Shown here piece by piece: positions 60,573-64,000 of a stretch of 64,000 nucleotides of DNA. Under the pieces are notes generated by a model that saw nothing but the letters and a program-made list of their open reading frames with translations, ran no database searches and had not been told where the DNA came from. Positions within the stretch are counted from its first letter, which is position 1; every line of letters starts with the position of its first letter. Position numbers and translations under genes: made by a program. The stretch is from NCBI RefSeq assembly GCF_000403845.2, contig NZ_KE159568.1, forward strand, positions 1,185,400 through 1,249,399. The letters run 5' to 3'. Source of the stretch: Eubacterium sp. 14-2. GTDB lineage: Bacteria > Bacillota > Clostridia > Lachnospirales > Lachnospiraceae.

Positions 60573-61524
60573 CTCCGCCTCCTTTTGTCATATGATACAT
60601 CCACCAGGACAGGTCCGTATCCTCGCAGAGAATCCCGCTTTCTGTTTCTTTCAGCCAGTCCCGCGCCAGACCGTATTTTCTGTCGTACAGATCTTTCCTG
60701 TTTTCCGGTATCTGCTGCCGGTCCAGCAGAGCGTCAAATCCCACGCTGCTCACCTGAATTCCCACGATTTCCGGATAATTCTCATCCCGGAGCTTTCGGC
60801 CCATTTCCGGGCTTCCCTTTATCCTGCAATAACGGGACAGAAGATGCTCCACAGAGTCTGTGTAGAGGATCTCTCCCTGTTCTATCAGGGCAATCCGGTC
60901 AGCCACCTGCTCCAGATCTGAAGTCAGATGAGAGGAAAACAGTACGCTGAGCTGTTCTTCTTCCACTGCTTCCTGCAGCATGCCCAGAAATTCCTTCCGA
61001 AAAACCGCGTCCAGATTTCCCGTGGGCTCATCCAGCAGTAAAAGCCTGGGCCTGTGCGCCATGGCAAAGGCGAACTGGAACTTCATCCGGCTGCCCTGAG
61101 ACAGCCATCCCAGCCGTTCAGACTTATCCAGGCCGCAGACAGACAGCCATCTCTTCCATCTCTCTTCTGTAAAATCCGGGTAAAACCTTCCGAACACCAG
61201 TCCGTTTTTCCAGAGGCTCTCTGTTTCCAGGAACATGTGTTCATCCAATACAAACCCGGTCCGGGCCTGCACATCTGTACGGTTTTTTCTCATATTCACC
61301 CCGTTTAACCAGATGTTCCCCCTGTCTGCAGAGGTATGGCCTGTCAGTATCCGGATGGTAGTGGTCTTTCCGGCCCCATTTCTGCCCAGCAGGCCCAGAA
61401 TATTTCCCGGCGGTATTTCAAAGGAAACATTTTTCAGCCGAAACCGTCTGTATTTTCTGGAAAGTCCCTCCACTTTCAGACCATATGAACTGCTGCCTGT
61501 GTGACCCGCCTTTAGCTTTTCCAT
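60535..61524 (-). CDS. ABC transporter ATP-binding protein
   Basis: 329 residues. Walker A GLLGRNGAGKTTTIR (about 46-60), a degenerate signature LSQGSRMK in place of LSGGQ, Walker B LLLLDEPTGNLD, and H-loop SSHLT. A C-terminal extension of about 100 residues follows the ATPase. The degenerate signature LS(Q/K)GS(R/Y)MKFQ is shared with the second ATPase at 62826. The pair resembles Ytr/Bcr-type exporters controlled by GntR regulators. Ribosome site AGGGAGGAGAG. Confidence 0.88.
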   Translation of the reverse strand: MEKLKAGHTGSSSYGLKVEGLSRKYRRFRLKNVSFEIPPGNILGLLGRNGAGKTTTIRILTGHTSADRGNIWLNGVNMRKNRTDVQARTGFVLDEHMFLETESLWKNGLVFGRFYPDFTEERWKRWLSVCGLDKSERLGWLSQGSRMKFQFAFAMAHRPRLLLLDEPTGNLDAVFRKEFLGMLQEAVEEEQLSVLFSSHLTSDLEQVADRIALIEQGEILYTDSVEHLLSRYCRIKGSPEMGRKLRDENYPEIVGIQVSSVGFDALLDRQQIPENRKDLYDRKYGLARDWLKETESGILCEDTDLSWWMYHMTKGGGDGEKNMGKHKRA

Positions 61525-61643
61525 TCTCTCCTCCCTTTCAGGGCTGTTATGGGATATTACTGACTGCCGCCTTTACAGCTGCCGGTTCCTCCGGCAGCTC
61601 CTCAGCTCCTTCCTGCTCTCCCTGGCAGAAGGTCAGCCCCCGG

Positions 61644-62018
61644 TTACAGTTCCTCAAACAATACCTCTATATAGTCCGTCATATCCTCTCTGGAAAGTCC
61701 GGCTTTTTTCCACTCTGCCGCCAGCCTGCCCAGTTCTTCTTCCAGCATCTGTATCTTTTTTTCTCTGAGCATACCGGTATTCTGGCTGGATATATAGAAG
61801 CCTTTTCCTGCCACCGGATAAATCAGTCCTTCCTGTTCCAGTTCTTCATAGGCCCGTTTAGTGGTAATCACGCTGATCTGCAAATCCCTGGCCAGAGAAC
61901 GGATGGACGGAAGAGCCTCTCCTGCCTGCAATTCTCCCGCAATTACCGCATCTTTTATCTGACGGACAATCTGCTCATAAATTGCCAGATTACCTGTATT
62001 GGAAATTATAATTTTCAT
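61644..62018 (-). CDS. GntR-family repressor (YtrA subfamily)
   Basis: 124 residues. The winged helix has IYEQIVRQIKDAVIAGELQAGEALPSIRSLARDL and SVITTKRAYEELEQEGLIYPVAGKGFYI; the short C-terminal helical tail, without a large ligand domain, is the YtrA type. YtrA repressors control ABC exporters induced by cell-wall stress. Third gene of the ABC operon; a long palindrome over the operon promoter is its likely operator. Confidence 0.88.
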   Translation of the reverse strand: MKIIISNTGNLAIYEQIVRQIKDAVIAGELQAGEALPSIRSLARDLQISVITTKRAYEELEQEGLIYPVAGKGFYISSQNTGMLREKKIQMLEEELGRLAAEWKKAGLSREDMTDYIEVLFEEL

Positions 62019-62050
62019 GATGCAGTCCCTTCCTGTTCTGATTCAGACTC

Positions 62051-62773
62051 TTACAGTTCATCGTAGTACAGACTGGCATCGGCAGTCTTCCGGTAAAAAT
62101 ACCCGATTGCCAGAAAGCTGATCAGATAATTCAAAGCCGGCAATATGGATGCCGGAATACTCCAGAACCCGCCGGTTGACACAAGATTAATAAAAGTAAT
62201 TCCCACATCCAGAGACTGTACCATAATGGAACATCCCGGCCATTTTGTCCCGTCGTTCCTCTCACTTCCCTTTATGGGCTGCACCGTTGCAATCTGACAG
62301 GAACTGAGGCCCAGACTTACCGGTATTGCTTTCGCAACTATATCCCACCAGAATTTTTCTGCCCTCTGGTCTGCACAGGCAAACTCTGCCGATGCAATCA
62401 GCAAAAGAATCATACTCACCCAGGCCATTTTCCGTATCTGCATGGCAGCAAATTCCTTTCTGCCCACAGGAAGCAGGTACGTCAGCCTGTGATTCTGAAG
62501 ACTCATCATAATAATCAGCCCTATGTTGCTAAAGCAAAGACTGATCATCAGCCGATCTGCCAGTTCCCGTCTGTTCTCTGCCCCTCCTGCAGCCGGAAGG
62601 AATCCCACGATAATTCCGGCCAGAAACAGTGCAAATGCAAATTTTCCACGAAAAGTATGCAGGGAACCACGGATTTCCACAAGAATCTCCCGTCCTGTAA
62701 ACAGAAATTTTGCTGGTGTAAAATTTCCTGTTTTCTGATTCTGACAGCATGTTTCTATACGATTCATTCTCAT
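62051..62773 (-). CDS. ABC-exporter permease
   Basis: 240 residues with about six hydrophobic segments (for example RGKFAFALFLAGIIVGFLPA and WVSMILLLIASAEFA). No family motif was recognised, but it lies between the first ATPase and the GntR gene, in phase with both. An ATG two codons in (62767) is equally plausible. Confidence 0.65.
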   Translation of the reverse strand: MRMNRIETCCQNQKTGNFTPAKFLFTGREILVEIRGSLHTFRGKFAFALFLAGIIVGFLPAAGGAENRRELADRLMISLCFSNIGLIIMMSLQNHRLTYLLPVGRKEFAAMQIRKMAWVSMILLLIASAEFACADQRAEKFWWDIVAKAIPVSLGLSSCQIATVQPIKGSERNDGTKWPGCSIMVQSLDVGITFINLVSTGGFWSIPASILPALNYLISFLAIGYFYRKTADASLYYDEL

Positions 62774-62825
62774 CCCTCTTTTCTCCCGGTGCTGTTTACA
62801 GTACCGGCATCACCCAAACCATCTG

Positions 62826-63671
62826 TCAGAATTTTCCATCCAGATAATATATCAGGTCTGCCAGCCCAGGACGGGACACCTTCACATCCACCCACAGTTC
62901 CCGGCCATCTTCCTGAACCAGCCCCTCCTCATAATATTCCATCTTCCGTCTGCCAATCAGACGGCTGTTAAGATAATCCATCTGCACCCTGCTGCCGCGC
63001 ACAATTTTGTACTGTTTTTCCAGTTCCGGCATGGTCAGGGAAAAAATCTGATGACCTTTGGACAGCATGGTAACCGCATCTGCATACTGTTCCAGTTCCT
63101 CCGTCAGATGAGTGGCAAAAAGAATACTGCAGCCACCTTTCCGTACGTCATACAAAAGATTCATCCATTCCCGGCGAAACACCGGGTCCAGACCTGACTC
63201 CGGCTCATCCATCAGAATCAGGCCAGGGCGGTGAGCCAGTGCAAAAGCAAGCTGGAACTTCATATAACTGCCCTTTGACAGTTTTCTGAGATTCTGCTTC
63301 ACATCCACATCGAACTGTCTGCAGTATGCCAGAAAATCATTCTGCACATATTTTTCATAATATCTTCCATAAATGGCTCCCGCATGTTTTACAGATAAAT
63401 CCAGCCGGAAGTAATCATCGTCAAAAATAATTCCCAGTTCCCCTTTACACCGTTCCGGTTCCTGTTTCATACTGACTCCCTTCAGCCACAGGTCGCCCTG
63501 ACTGATACGGGAAAGGCCGCAGATCATATGAAACAATGTTGTCTTTCCGGCTCCGTTTCTGCCAATTACTCCCATTAGCATTCCCGGCTCCAGTGTCAGA
63601 TTGATATCCCGCAGCCAGAAGGTGGTTCCACGTTCTGCCCCGGCACCTTCGATTCGTAATACTGGTTGCAT
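62826..63671 (-). CDS. ABC transporter ATP-binding protein (first of the operon)
   Basis: 281 residues. Walker A GVIGRNGAGKTTLFH (about 33-47), signature-like LSKGSYMKFQ, Walker B LILMDEPESGLD and H-loop ATHLT. Same architecture as the ATPase at 60535. It is the first gene of a five-gene run (ATPase, permease, GntR, ATPase, permease) and starts with ATG after AAGGGAGG, just downstream of the palindromic operator. Confidence 0.9.
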   Translation of the reverse strand: MQPVLRIEGAGAERGTTFWLRDINLTLEPGMLMGVIGRNGAGKTTLFHMICGLSRISQGDLWLKGVSMKQEPERCKGELGIIFDDDYFRLDLSVKHAGAIYGRYYEKYVQNDFLAYCRQFDVDVKQNLRKLSKGSYMKFQLAFALAHRPGLILMDEPESGLDPVFRREWMNLLYDVRKGGCSILFATHLTEELEQYADAVTMLSKGHQIFSLTMPELEKQYKIVRGSRVQMDYLNSRLIGRRKMEYYEEGLVQEDGRELWVDVKVSRPGLADLIYYLDGKF

Positions 63672-63703
63672 GAGTACCTCCCTTCTTTCTGCAGAAACAA
63701 AGT

Positions 63704-63754
63704 GTGCATATACTGTATATGTTTATATATACAGTATATGCACAGATATGTCAA
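63704..63754 (-). promoter_or_regulatory. Promoter and 40-base palindromic operator of the GntR-ABC operon
   Basis: Minus strand: TTGACA (63754-63749), 17 bases, TATATA (63731-63726). Perfect 17-base arms GTGCATATACTGTATAT/ATATACAGTATATGCAC with a 6-base spacer (63704-63743) cover the spacer and -10. A dimeric GntR protein binding here would block RNA polymerase. Confidence 0.85.
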
Positions 63755-63781
63755 TACTTTATTCAGATATTCCAAAAAGTT

Positions 63782-64000
63782 TTATTTTACTTTGGAAAAC
63801 AGTCTCCGGGCATTTTCTCTGGCAGCAGCTATCACTTCTTCACTGGTAATTCCCCGCAGTTCTGCAATTACCTGAGCCACATAAGGCAGATTCAGAGAAG
63901 AATTCCGTTTTCCCCGCTCCGGTTCCGGAGACAGATACGGGCAATCCGTTTCCAGCAGAATATGTTCCAGGGGGATAACAGCTGCGGTTTCCTTTAATTT
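63782..64000 (-). CDS. tatD: TatD family metal-dependent DNase, C-terminal part (runs off the window)
   Basis: The last 72 codons, with LEHILLETDCPYLSPEPERGKRN (metal-binding Asp and Pro motif) and AELRGITSEEVIAAARENARRLF, match the TatD C-terminus. TatD enzymes are 3'-5' exonucleases and hydrolases. It ends 28 bases before the ABC operon's promoter region. In many Firmicutes tatD, rnmV and ksgA are adjacent; here the ABC operon lies in between. Confidence 0.92.
   Translation of the reverse strand, partial: KLKETAAVIPLEHILLETDCPYLSPEPERGKRNSSLNLPYVAQVIAELRGITSEEVIAAARENARRLFSKVK

Overview
The window looks like chromosome from a motile, spore-forming Firmicute of the Lachnospiraceae type. Evidence: a Gram-positive flagellar late-gene cluster with FliW/CsrA, sporulation genes spoIID and spoIIQ, a large Gram-positive SRP RNA, sortase B, PerR with a reverse rubrerythrin, an AmtB-PII fusion, strong GGAGG ribosome sites and mid-40s G+C. 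No replication origin, rRNA operon, CRISPR array or intact mobile element was seen.

Layout. (1) 1-13.5 kb: flagellar filament, cap and hook-junction genes, nearly all on the minus strand. They form three units, each with a sigma-28-like promoter: flagellin; flaG-fliD-fliS-fliT; flgM-flgN-flgK-flgK-flgL-fliW-csrA. An AAA-ATPase/nuclease-family gene and an ECF sigma factor sit between them. The flagellin leader has two CsrA-type GGA sites, so FliW, CsrA and flagellin appear to form the known homeostatic loop. (2) 14-24.3 kb: a surface-protein locus with a 2518-residue repeat protein, a class B sortase and a leucine-rich-repeat protein carrying a TPKTG-type sorting signal. (3) 25-33 kb: a housekeeping operon pfkA-dnaX-ybaB-recR followed by a LysM membrane protein, a DUF5711-like protein and CvpA. 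(4) 33-40 kb, mostly plus strand: tRNA-Ser(CGA), a candidate peptide-signalling pair (47-residue secreted peptide plus HTH-TPR regulator), a lipoprotein, tadA, SRP RNA, a PsiE-like membrane protein, and perR with rubrerythrin. (5) 40-48.3 kb: a nitrogen-assimilation island with glnA and an ANTAR regulator facing a decayed glnN, amtB-PII, purF and decayed carAB. Leader RNAs with ANTAR-type hexaloops lie between the two units. A MATE transporter with an attenuator-like leader and a serine-recombinase fragment flank the island. (6) 48.4-64 kb: DUF2461, an ECF sigma factor, a DEAD-box helicase, TrhA, a GIY-YIG protein, an unrecognised 479-residue protein, spoIIQ/spoIID, a radical-SAM/DUF4130 DNA-metabolism pair, ksgA, a GntR-controlled ABC-export operon, and the 3' end of tatD.

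Recurring short hairpin elements, with arms of the type TCTTATAGGAAA/TTTCCTATAAGA, are scattered through intergenic spaces. The items most worth following up are the peptide/regulator pair with its palindromic operator, the ANTAR leader RNAs beside eroded nitrogen genes, the MATE leader with an upstream ORF overlapping a terminator, and a LysM protein carrying an apparently inactive JAMM/MPN-like domain. All calls come from reading the sequence; no database search was run.
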